Source: an uncultured Ruminococcus sp. (lineage in GTDB: Bacteria; Bacillota; Clostridia; Oscillospirales; Acutalibacteraceae). Taken from it: a stretch of 8,495 nt of DNA. A program made the translations under genes and the position numbers. Below the pieces are notes generated by a model. The model was not told the origin of the DNA. It did no database searches and saw nothing but the letters and a program-made list of their open reading frames with translations. The DNA lies in the NCBI GenBank assembly GCA_946055445.1, contig CAMGGF010000043.1:1-8495 (forward strand). The letters are read 5' to 3'. Below are positions 1 to 6,969 of the stretch, piece after piece; positions within the stretch are counted from its first letter, which is position 1; every line of letters starts with the position of its first letter.

Positions 1-579
1 ATAGCCGGTACCGCCGCGTACGGCACGGACATCTTCCGACTCAATCATAATTTTTACGGGATTGATGCCCTCTTTGTAATAACTGCCCACGGGGGAAGCG
101 ATGATTGCAAAGACCGCGTTGTGCACGGCGTGTACGCCCAAAGATTCGTCATTGCCGAACATAAACGGGCGCAAATAGAGCGAGGTGCCGGGCGAGGACG
201 GCGTCCAATCCTGCTCGGTACGCACAAAGGTTGTGAGAATTTCCATCGCGTCCGCTTCGGGAAGTTGTGGCAGGCAAAGGCGCTCTGCTGAACTGTTCAG
301 GCGGCGAATGTTCTCAATCGGACGGAAAAGCTGTACCTTCCCGTCTGCACGGCGATATGCCTTTAAGCCCTCAAAGATTTCAGACCCGTAATGCAGTACG
401 GTCGAAGCCGGATGAATCGACAAAGCGCCGAACGGCACGATGCGCGCATTATGCCAGCCGATATCCGCCGAATAGTCCATAAGAAACATATGGTCCGTAA
501 AGATCTGCCCGAAGCCCAGTTTGCTTTCGTCAGCCGGCTTTGCCTTCGGATTTTTGGTTCTTTCGATTTTGATTTCCAT
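1..579 (-). CDS. ilvE: Branched-chain amino acid aminotransferase, N-terminal part (cut by window edge)
   Basis: PLP-dependent enzyme that exchanges the amino group between leucine, isoleucine or valine and 2-oxoglutarate; cytoplasmic, last step of branched-chain amino acid synthesis or first step of breakdown. The reading frame is open from the start at 579 to the left edge (193 codons; the family is usually about 340-370). Visible family signatures are LHYGSEIFEGLKAYR (residues 62-76), LYLRPFMFG (134-142) and the terminal VRAVRGGTGY (184-193). In relatives this last stretch runs directly into the segment carrying the PLP lysine, so the catalytic lysine should lie about two codons outside the window. 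The start at 579 is chosen because GGAG at 592-589 sits 9 bases upstream; an in-frame ATG at 588 would leave no spacing. It begins 19 bases after the dehydratase stop with no terminator between, so it is probably co-transcribed with it. The family is clear; amino acid preference is inferred. Confidence 0.93.
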   Translation of the reverse strand, partial: MEIKIERTKNPKAKPADESKLGFGQIFTDHMFLMDYSADIGWHNARIVPFGALSIHPASTVLHYGSEIFEGLKAYRRADGKVQLFRPIENIRRLNSSAERLCLPQLPEADAMEILTTFVRTEQDWTPSSPGTSLYLRPFMFGNDESLGVHAVHNAVFAIIASPVGSYYKEGINPVKIMIESEDVRAVRGGTGY

Positions 580-588
580 TTCAAACAT

Positions 589-592
589 CTCC
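589..592 (-). promoter_or_regulatory. Ribosome binding site of ilvE
   Basis: GGAG on the minus strand, 9 bases before the ATG at 579. It overlaps the spacing needed by the alternative in-frame ATG at 588-586, which it directly abuts, and so decides in favour of the inner start. Confidence 0.7.
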
Positions 593-598
593 GTTTGT

Positions 599-2503
599 TT
601 ATTTGTCTGCTTTATAATTGGGCACAAGGTCTTTTAAGAATGCCCGTGCCGTGTCCGGTTGCATTTTGCCGATATTTGCAATGTGGTCCATTAACAAGTT
701 ATCGTCAAAATCATAAGGGGCAGTCACAAAAATCTTGTCATTCTGCGTTTTGTGCATACCTTCTTTTTCCGACGGTAAAATCAATTCCTCATAGAGTTTT
801 TCACCGGGACGCAACCCCGTGAACTGAATATCAATATCTACATACGGCTCATAGCCGGACAGTTTAATGAGTTTTTCGGCAAGCGAAATGATTTTGACAG
901 GCTCGCCCATATCGAGCACGAAAATCTCGCCGCCTTTGGCAAGACCGCCCGCCTGCACAACCAACTGCGCCGCCTCGGGAATGGTCATAAAATAGCGGGT
1001 AATATCGGGGTGGGTGACGGTTAAGGGACCGCCGTTTTCGAGTTGCTCTTTAAACAACGGAATCACGCTGCCGTTGGAGCCCAAAACATTGCCGAACCGC
1101 ACGGCGGCGAATTTTGTGTTTTCGGAAATTTTCGCAAAATGCTGTACCACCAATTCGCAACAACGCTTGGTTGCGCCCATAACATTGGTGGGATTGACCG
1201 CCTTGTCGGTAGAAAGCAAAACAAAATTCCGCACGCCGAATTCGTCCGCGACTTTGGCGGTATTATAGGTGCCGAGAATGTTGTTCTTAATGGCTTCGTA
1301 GGGGCTGTCCTCCATCAAAGGCACATGCTTGTGCGCCGCGGCGTGAAACACGCTCGTCGGGTGGAATTCCGTAAACACCTCGCGTAACCGCGTTTCCTCG
1401 CGCACCGAACCGATGCGGATTTCAATTTGCGGCGTGCCGAAGTATTGACGGTCCAGCGAATTTTTCAGCGCATACGCATTGTTTTCGTAAATATCGAAAA
1501 TGACGATTTTTTCAGGTGCATATTTGGCAATTTGCCGGCAGAGTTCCGAACCGATGGAACCGCCGCCACCCGTGACCAGCACCACTTCGTCGGTAACATA
1601 TTTGCAAACATCGGGGTTTAATTCCACAGGCGGGCGCGATAAAAGGTCGAGAATATCCACTTGCCGCGCCGCTTTCAAAGCAGATTTGTTGCGTTCACCC
1701 GTAAATTCATTGTGTTCGGTCGCCATTTTCACGGTGCAACCCGTATCTACTATTTTTTCAAGCAGTTCACGCTTGCGGGTTCCGTGGCTTTCGGTAATGT
1801 AGAAATAAATCAAGTCAATTCCATATTTTTTTGCAGTTTCGCCAACTTGGCCGCAATTGCCGACAATCGGTGTGCTGACAATGGACATACCGATTTTTTT
1901 GGCATCATCGTCCAAAATCGCAACGGGCACGCCGAGGCGATAATCCGTCAGTTGTAATTCCGTAATCAGCGCGTTGCCGAGATTGCCCGCGCCGATCACC
2001 AAAATGCGTTTTTGCGCCATACCGGTGCGCCCTTCTTTTTCGGAATGCCGCTTGCCTTCTTTAATCATCAACCGCACGGAACGGTAAAAGATACGAAGCG
2101 ACAGGCAACAAACAATAATCAGCAAACACGAATCTATGTAGACCGACAGCGGCAATACATTAAAATACAGCGTTTCCGAATGAAGGCGTTGGCAAATTTT
2201 CATGCCGATATAATCGCATATCCAAACGCCCACGGTTGCAAACACAGAGGAAAATGCGAAGCGCAGAATATCAAACAACCCCGCATATCGCCACATGGTT
2301 TTATACACCCGAAACAGCGTGTTAAAGCCGAGATAGCACAGAATAATGAAAGGCAAACGGAAGCAAAGGCGCATCGCCAATTGCAAATCCATATAAAAAT
2401 TCCAATGAAAGAACACCATTAAAAAATAGATGCAGTTGGTAATCATACAATCCGCAAGAACCAAAACTAAGGTGCGCTTGCCGATTTTCCGTTTTTGATT
2501 CAA
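599..2503 (-). CDS. Membrane-anchored nucleotide-sugar 4,6-dehydratase (CapD/PglF/EpsC family)
   Basis: Probable UDP-N-acetylglucosamine-type 4,6-dehydratase, an NAD(P)-dependent extended SDR making a 4-keto-6-deoxy sugar nucleotide for capsule, exopolysaccharide or protein glycans at the inner face of the membrane. Numbered from the TTG at 2503 (634 residues, normal for the long membrane form): four hydrophobic segments at about 11-32, 45-65, 80-100 and 116-140; a first Rossmann-like domain with IGAGNLG near 170; the catalytic SDR domain with VTGGGGSIGSE near 310-320, HAAAHKHVPLMED near 387-399 and STDKAVNPTNVMGATKR at 431-447; and GLRPGEKLYEE near 563-573. Asp433, Lys434 and Lys446 are present, and Met442 stands where classical SDRs have Tyr, as in PglF-type enzymes. 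A second TTG lies directly upstream at 2506 but is too close to the ribosome site. Exact sugar substrate cannot be told; no glycosyltransferase neighbour is in view. Confidence 0.9.
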   Translation of the reverse strand: MNQKRKIGKRTLVLVLADCMITNCIYFLMVFFHWNFYMDLQLAMRLCFRLPFIILCYLGFNTLFRVYKTMWRYAGLFDILRFAFSSVFATVGVWICDYIGMKICQRLHSETLYFNVLPLSVYIDSCLLIIVCCLSLRIFYRSVRLMIKEGKRHSEKEGRTGMAQKRILVIGAGNLGNALITELQLTDYRLGVPVAILDDDAKKIGMSIVSTPIVGNCGQVGETAKKYGIDLIYFYITESHGTRKRELLEKIVDTGCTVKMATEHNEFTGERNKSALKAARQVDILDLLSRPPVELNPDVCKYVTDEVVLVTGGGGSIGSELCRQIAKYAPEKIVIFDIYENNAYALKNSLDRQYFGTPQIEIRIGSVREETRLREVFTEFHPTSVFHAAAHKHVPLMEDSPYEAIKNNILGTYNTAKVADEFGVRNFVLLSTDKAVNPTNVMGATKRCCELVVQHFAKISENTKFAAVRFGNVLGSNGSVIPLFKEQLENGGPLTVTHPDITRYFMTIPEAAQLVVQAGGLAKGGEIFVLDMGEPVKIISLAEKLIKLSGYEPYVDIDIQFTGLRPGEKLYEELILPSEKEGMHKTQNDKIFVTAPYDFDDNLLMDHIANIGKMQPDTARAFLKDLVPNYKADK

Positions 2504-2506
2504 CAA

Positions 2507-2515
2507 ATCACCCCC
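2507..2515 (-). promoter_or_regulatory. Ribosome binding site of the dehydratase gene, deciding between tandem TTG starts
   Basis: The minus strand reads GGGGGTGAT, a near match to the 16S-complementary AGGAGGTGAT. Two TTG codons follow at 2506 and 2503. The G-run ends 4 bases before the first and 7 bases before the second, so the second (2503) has the normal spacing. The two choices differ by one residue. Confidence 0.75.
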
Positions 2516-2530
2516 GATATTATCTTTCTA

Positions 2531-2559
2531 ATTTTACTCTTTTCTTTTGCTTATGTCAA
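2531..2559 (-). promoter_or_regulatory. Predicted sigma-A-type promoter for dehydratase-ilvE
   Basis: On the minus strand a perfect TTGACA (2559-2554) is followed after exactly 17 bases by TAAAAT (2536-2531). Transcription would start near 2524, giving a leader of about 20 bases that contains the ribosome site. Poly-A/T tracts lie upstream of the -35 box, where UP elements act. Assigned from sequence only. Confidence 0.8.
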
Positions 2560-2570
2560 TAAAACGATTG

Positions 2571-2604
2571 GCAGAAAAAACGGAAAATTTATGCAGAAAA
2601 AACG
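2571..2604. repeat. 12-base direct repeat with A-tracts between the divergent promoters
   Basis: GCAGAAAAAACG occurs twice without mismatch, at 2571-2582 and 2593-2604, 22 bases apart start to start, close to two helical turns. The pair sits just upstream of both -35 boxes. It may be a protein site, part of bent DNA or UP elements, or chance in A-rich sequence. Confidence 0.6.
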
Positions 2605-2636
2605 CAAAAATCTTCCCGAAAATCCGCACATATCGG

Positions 2637-2665
2637 TTGAAAGTACAGAGAAAAAATGTTAAAAT
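2637..2665 (+). promoter_or_regulatory. Predicted sigma-A-type promoter for the recJ operon
   Basis: TTGAAA (2637-2642) and TAAAAT (2660-2665) are separated by 17 bases, and TG at 2657-2658 adds an extended -10 motif. Transcription would start near 2672, about 70 bases before the recJ start. It would serve recJ, rel, dtd, the MBL hydrolase and hemZ, since no other promoter-sized gap occurs between them. Confidence 0.82.
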
Positions 2666-2728
2666 ACTTCTATTATGCATTTCGTAAAAACAGAATTGCA
2701 CAGTTTCTATGCAGTCCGAAAAGCAGAA

Positions 2729-2734
2729 AGGAAG
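2729..2734 (+). promoter_or_regulatory. Ribosome binding site deciding the TTG start of recJ
   Basis: AGGAAG, within AAAGGAAGTGAG (2727-2738), ends 7 bases before the TTG at 2742. The in-frame ATG at 2709 has no purine-rich site before it. Confidence 0.75.
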
Positions 2735-2741
2735 TGAGAAC

Positions 2742-4775
2742 TTGAGCCGAAAACAGTGGTGCTTGTCCGCGTGTGACAAAGACGCGGCGGCGCAACTTGC
2801 CGAAAACGGCGAATTAGACCCGTTTTTGGCGTTGCTTTTAACCGCGCGCGGGATTACCGATGAAATTGACGCGGCGGCGTATTTATCAGCAGATACAGAG
2901 TTTTCCGACCCGTTCTCGCTTGCCGATATGGAAAAAGCGGTTGAGCGCATTGCCGCGGCGATGGACAATTTTGAGCGCATTGCCGTATTCGGCGACTATG
3001 ACGCCGACGGGGTAACCGCCACCGCGCTGTTGTATTCGTATTTGGTGTCACAGGGGGCGAATGTCGAGTACCGTATTCCCGACCGTATGCGTGAAGGCTA
3101 CGGTATTTCGTGCGCGGCGGTGCAGGAACTCTCCGAAAGCGGCGTGAAACTGATTGTCACCGTGGATAACGGCATTGCCGCCGTGGAAGAAGCCGCATTT
3201 GCCAAAGAACTCGGTGTGGATATGGTGATTACCGACCATCACACGCCGGGGGCGCAGTTGCCCGATGCGGTTGCGGTGGTCAATCCGCACCGCGAAGACT
3301 GCCCGTCCGAATATAAAGAATTTGCGGGCGTGGGCGTGGCGTTTCAACTCGTCTGCGCATTAGAGGGTGACAGCGATACGGTGTTGCAGAAATACGCCGA
3401 TTTGCTGGCGTTAGGCACTTTGGCAGATGTTGTGCCGCTGACAGGGGAAAACCGTGCGTTGGTGAAAAAAGGCATTCGCCGCATTAACGCCGGCGCGCGC
3501 CCGGGTATAGAGGCGTTAAAAGCGGTGGCAGGGGTTGCCGGCCGCCCCCTGACCGCTTCCAATGTTGCGTTTACTTTGGCACCGCGTATCAATGCCGCAG
3601 GGCGTATCGGCAGTGCCGAAACGGCTTTGCGTTTACTGCTTTGCGACAACGAACAGGACGCAATAGAACTTGCAAACGAAACGGATATTTTAAATAAGCA
3701 ACGCCAGGCGATTGAAACCAAAATTTCCGCCGAGGCGATACAGCAAATTGAAGAAAACCCCGCCGTGAAATACGCGGGCGTTTTGGTCGTGTCGGGCGCG
3801 GGTTGGCACCCCGGTGTTATCGGGATTGTCGCCGCGCGTTTGGTGTCGAAATACGGCAAACCCGCCGTGGTGATTACCACCGACGGTGAAACGGGCAAGG
3901 GCTCTTGCCGCAGTATTCCGGGCTTTTCCGTTTATGACGCACTTGCGAAGTGCGCGCCGCTTTTGACGCATTTCGGCGGGCATCCGGGCGCGGCGGGCTT
4001 GGGCGTTTTGACGGAGAATATCCCCGCCTTGCGCGACGCTTTGGACGTGTACACCAAAACCGGTTCTATGCCCTTTGCGCAAATCGGTTTGGATTTCAAA
4101 CTGAACCCCGCCTATATCAATGTTTCGCTGTTAAACACGCTTGCTGCTTTGGAGCCGTGCGGCTGTGAAAATCCCGTGCCGACCTTTGGACTTTACAATA
4201 TGACTTTGCGCGCCGTAAAACCCGTCGGGGAGGGCAAGCATTTGCGCCTGACTTTGCAAAAAGGTGCTTCGGAGATTGCGGCAATGCTGTTTTCCGTCAC
4301 GCTCGCGGAATTTCCTTATCGCATCGGTGACGCGGTGGATTTGGCGGTGCAGATTGAGAAAAATGTGTTCCGCGGCGAGATAAAACCGTCTGTGCATATC
4401 AAAGAAATGCGTTTTTCGGGGACGGACGAGGAAAATTATTTGAAAAGTATGCGTCTGTATGAAAAATACCGTCACGGTGACGCGCTGAATGAAAAAGAAG
4501 TCACGTTTTTAACACCGTCACGCGAATTTTTGCTCGGCGTTTACAAATTTATGAAAAATGCGGGCACATTTCCGTTTGATGTCGAGGTGTTTTGCAAGCG
4601 AAGCGGCTGTCCGTACAAAAATGCCGCAACGGCGGCCGTCAGTTTTGATGTGCTGACGGAACTTTGTTTGCTCAAACAAGACGAAAACGGCGCATATCTA
4701 TATACGGAACCTGCGCAAAAAGCGGATTTGTCCGCGTCTGAAATTCTCAAAACTTTGTCCGAAAAGGGATTGTAA
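2742..4775 (+). CDS. recJ: Single-stranded-DNA-specific exonuclease RecJ
   Basis: 5'-to-3' exonuclease acting on single-stranded DNA in recombination, mismatch and base-excision repair; cytoplasmic, manganese or magnesium dependent. Numbered from the TTG start (677 residues): the DHH domain carries FGDYDADGVTAT (about 83-94), TVDNG (140-144), TDHH (164-167) and GTLADVVPL (225-233), which together supply the acidic and histidine metal ligands; the DHHA1 domain carries SGAGWHPGVIGIVAARL (351-367) and HFGGHPGAAG (410-419). An OB-like segment follows at about 445-560. The last 110 or so residues are a further tail with two cysteines (618, 623) that looks winged-helix-like and is not part of the E. 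coli-type core. TTG at 2742 is preferred over ATG at 2709 because of its ribosome site and because the protein then begins at the usual family N-terminus. First gene of the rightward operon; rel starts 2 bases after its stop. Confidence 0.95.
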   Translation: MSRKQWCLSACDKDAAAQLAENGELDPFLALLLTARGITDEIDAAAYLSADTEFSDPFSLADMEKAVERIAAAMDNFERIAVFGDYDADGVTATALLYSYLVSQGANVEYRIPDRMREGYGISCAAVQELSESGVKLIVTVDNGIAAVEEAAFAKELGVDMVITDHHTPGAQLPDAVAVVNPHREDCPSEYKEFAGVGVAFQLVCALEGDSDTVLQKYADLLALGTLADVVPLTGENRALVKKGIRRINAGARPGIEALKAVAGVAGRPLTASNVAFTLAPRINAAGRIGSAETALRLLLCDNEQDAIELANETDILNKQRQAIETKISAEAIQQIEENPAVKYAGVLVVSGAGWHPGVIGIVAARLVSKYGKPAVVITTDGETGKGSCRSIPGFSVYDALAKCAPLLTHFGGHPGAAGLGVLTENIPALRDALDVYTKTGSMPFAQIGLDFKLNPAYINVSLLNTLAALEPCGCENPVPTFGLYNMTLRAVKPVGEGKHLRLTLQKGASEIAAMLFSVTLAEFPYRIGDAVDLAVQIEKNVFRGEIKPSVHIKEMRFSGTDEENYLKSMRLYEKYRHGDALNEKEVTFLTPSREFLLGVYKFMKNAGTFPFDVEVFCKRSGCPYKNAATAAVSFDVLTELCLLKQDENGAYLYTEPAQKADLSASEILKTLSEKGL

Positions 4776-4777
4776 TT

Positions 4778-6967
4778 ATGGAAACCAAAGAACTGACGCC
4801 AAAAGAAGAATATGCCCTTTTGAAAGCGCGTCTGCAAAAGGAAAAAGGCTTTACCGAAGCGGAAATTGCCGAAATCGACAAAGCATTTGCCTTGGCAGAG
4901 GAGGTGCACAGCGCACAACTGCGCTATTCGGGGCAACCGTATATTATTCACCCGATTGCCGTCGCCAATATTTTGGTGGATTTCGGTATGGACGCGCAGT
5001 CCATTGAGGCGGCGCTTCTGCATGACACGGTAGAGGACACCGATGTCACCTTGGAGCAGGTAAAGCACGAATTCGGGAACGAGGTTGCGGCGCTTGTGGA
5101 CGGGGTCACTAAACTCGGCAAAGTGCCGCTTGCCACCAAAGAGGAATTTCAGGCGGAAAATATCCGCAAAATGTTGCTCGCGATGTATCAGGATATTCGC
5201 GTCATCATCATCAAACTTGCCGACCGCCTGCACAATATGCGCACGCTTGATTTTATGGCACCGCAGAAAAAACGCGACATTGCGCTCGAAACTTTGGAAA
5301 TTTACGCGCCGATTGCGCACCGTCTCGGTATCCGCGCCGCCAAAGAGGAACTCGAAGATTTGGCAATCCGATTTTTAGACCCGATTGCCTATGCGGATAT
5401 TGAAAAATCCTTGGACCAAATGACGAAATCGCGGCTGGAATTTTTGGAGGAAACCAAAGAGAAAATCCGTGAACGCATTGCCACGGTGGTCAAAACGGCG
5501 CAAATTGACGGGCGCATCAAAAGCGTGCACGGCATATACCGCAAAATGTATATGCAAAACAAGAATTTTGACCAAATTTACGATATTTATGCCATTCGCA
5601 TTATTGTGGACAGCGTCATTGACTGCTATAACTGTTTGGGCGTTATACACGATATGTTCCGCCCGATGCCCGGTCGGTTTAAGGACTACATTTCCACCCC
5701 GAAACCGAATATGTACCAATCTTTGCACACCACGGTTTTGGGGCGCGACGGCATTCCGTTTGAAGTGCAAATCCGTACTTGGGAAATGCACCGCACCGCG
5801 GAATTCGGTATCGCGGCGCATTGGAAATACAAATTGGGCTTAAAAGGCAAATCCAATTTGGACGAACGCCTTGCGTGGATTCGCCAAATGCTCGATGACC
5901 AAAAAGAGTCGGGCGATGTGCAGGAACTCGTGCGCGCGATTAAGAGCGACTTGATTCCCGAAGATGTGTTCGTCTTTACCCCGCGCGGCGATGTGATTAA
6001 CTTGCCCAGCGGCGCCACGGTGATTGACTTTGCCTATGCCATTCACACCGCGGTCGGCAACAAAATGGTCGGCGCAAAGGTGGACGGCCGCATTGTGCCG
6101 ATTGACTATCAGGTCAAAACCGGCGAAATCGTCGAGGTGCTGACCTCGTCACAGCAGGGCAAAGGCCCTTCGCGCGATTGGCTGTCGATTGCCAAAACCA
6201 GTTCCGCGCGCAACAAAATCCGTTCGTGGTTCAAAAATGAAAAGCGCGACGAAAATATTGCCGAGGGCAAAGCAGAAGTGGAACGCGAGTTTCGCCGCAA
6301 TTATATTCGGCTGGATGAGGAACAGTACGAGCAGTTTATCAAGAATTTGGCGGCGCGTCAGCATTTTGACAATGTAGACGACTTCTATGCCGCGATTGGC
6401 TTCGGCGGCATATCGGTCATTCGCTTGTTGCCCTATATCAAAGAGGAATACAACAAAAATTACCGTCCGCAAGAGCCTGCCGAAGTGTTGCAAGAGGTCA
6501 AAACCACCCGTCCGAAGGGTAAAGACGGTGTAACGGTAGAGGGCGTGGACAATGTGCTGATTAAGTTCTCCCGTTGCTGTAATCCGTTGCCGGGCGACAA
6601 TATCATCGGCTTTATCACGCGCGGGCACGGCATTTCCGTGCACAAGCGCGACTGCCCGAATGTGCCCGAAGATTTGCACAACTGTCAAGAACCCGAACGC
6701 TGGGTGCGCGTGACTTGGAATGACGATGTGAAAAAGGAATTCAAAGCGTCTTTGCAAATTACGGCGCTGTCACGCATTGGGCTTATGGCAGATGTGTCGG
6801 TGCAACTTGCGAATATGCGCGTCAATATCAACGAGATTTCCACGCGCGACGCAAAAGACGGCAGAAGCACGATTTATATGACAATTACCGTCAGCAATGT
6901 CGACCACCTGAAAAATGTGATTTCGCGCATTGAAAAGGTCGACGGCGTGCTGAGTGTGGAGAGGTAA
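4778..6967 (+). CDS. rel: Bifunctional (p)ppGpp synthetase/hydrolase, long RelA/SpoT homologue (Rel)
   Basis: Makes (p)ppGpp from ATP and GDP/GTP on starved ribosomes and hydrolyses it otherwise; master enzyme of the stringent response. All domains of the 729-residue protein are in order. The HD hydrolase has its probable metal ligands His58, His82, Asp83 and Asp149 plus Glu86-Asp87 in HDTVEDT. The synthetase (about 230-350) has Asp269, RFKD (300-303), YQSLH (313-317) and Glu329 in EVQIRT. Then come TGS (about 395-456), a helical region, the conserved-cysteine/zinc domain (Cys600, Cys601, His622, Cys626) and a C-terminal ACT/RRM domain (about 655-729). RFKD rather than the E. coli RelA ExDD motif, together with an intact HD site, argues for a bifunctional enzyme. 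AAGGGA at 4764-4769 lies 8 bases before the ATG, inside the recJ end, suggesting translational coupling. One variation is the reading KSVHG at 248-252, where relatives mostly have KHIYS. Often annotated relA in Bacillota. Confidence 0.96.
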   Translation: METKELTPKEEYALLKARLQKEKGFTEAEIAEIDKAFALAEEVHSAQLRYSGQPYIIHPIAVANILVDFGMDAQSIEAALLHDTVEDTDVTLEQVKHEFGNEVAALVDGVTKLGKVPLATKEEFQAENIRKMLLAMYQDIRVIIIKLADRLHNMRTLDFMAPQKKRDIALETLEIYAPIAHRLGIRAAKEELEDLAIRFLDPIAYADIEKSLDQMTKSRLEFLEETKEKIRERIATVVKTAQIDGRIKSVHGIYRKMYMQNKNFDQIYDIYAIRIIVDSVIDCYNCLGVIHDMFRPMPGRFKDYISTPKPNMYQSLHTTVLGRDGIPFEVQIRTWEMHRTAEFGIAAHWKYKLGLKGKSNLDERLAWIRQMLDDQKESGDVQELVRAIKSDLIPEDVFVFTPRGDVINLPSGATVIDFAYAIHTAVGNKMVGAKVDGRIVPIDYQVKTGEIVEVLTSSQQGKGPSRDWLSIAKTSSARNKIRSWFKNEKRDENIAEGKAEVEREFRRNYIRLDEEQYEQFIKNLAARQHFDNVDDFYAAIGFGGISVIRLLPYIKEEYNKNYRPQEPAEVLQEVKTTRPKGKDGVTVEGVDNVLIKFSRCCNPLPGDNIIGFITRGHGISVHKRDCPNVPEDLHNCQEPERWVRVTWNDDVKKEFKASLQITALSRIGLMADVSVQLANMRVNINEISTRDAKDGRSTIYMTITVSNVDHLKNVISRIEKVDGVLSVER

Positions 6968-6969
6968 AA

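Larger units (their letters stand above)
2504..2741. other. Divergent intergenic control region
   Basis: This AT-rich stretch of about 240 bases separates the leftward dehydratase unit from the rightward recJ operon. It holds a near-consensus promoter for each direction, with -35 boxes about 77 bases apart, and between them several A-tracts and a 12-base direct repeat. The inferred leaders are short on the left (about 20 bases) and about 70 bases on the right. No riboswitch, convincing hairpin or small gene was seen. Confidence 0.8.

Noticed and set aside
391..822. Plus-strand open frame of 143 codons
   Set aside because: It lies across the ilvE start and the end of the dehydratase on the opposite strand, has no ribosome site and gives no recognisable protein; both minus-strand genes match known families throughout.
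2709..2741. ATG at 2709 as the start of recJ
   Set aside because: No ribosome site precedes it, and the 11 extra residues are unlike RecJ N-termini; the TTG at 2742 has AGGAAG at 7-base spacing.
2672..2741. Possible hairpin or riboswitch in the recJ leader (ATGCAT and ATGCAG repeats)
   Set aside because: Only 5-6 bases could pair, with poor stems and no T-run; no known riboswitch core was seen.
4541..5320. Minus-strand open frame of 259 codons opposite the recJ-rel junction
   Set aside because: Antisense shadow of two clear genes. The composition is His/Arg/Phe rich, as expected from reading the complement of coding DNA, with no motif or ribosome site.
6149..6757. Minus-strand open frame of 202 codons inside rel
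   Set aside because: Fully antisense to the TGS-to-zinc-domain part of rel, with no start signals and no family resemblance.
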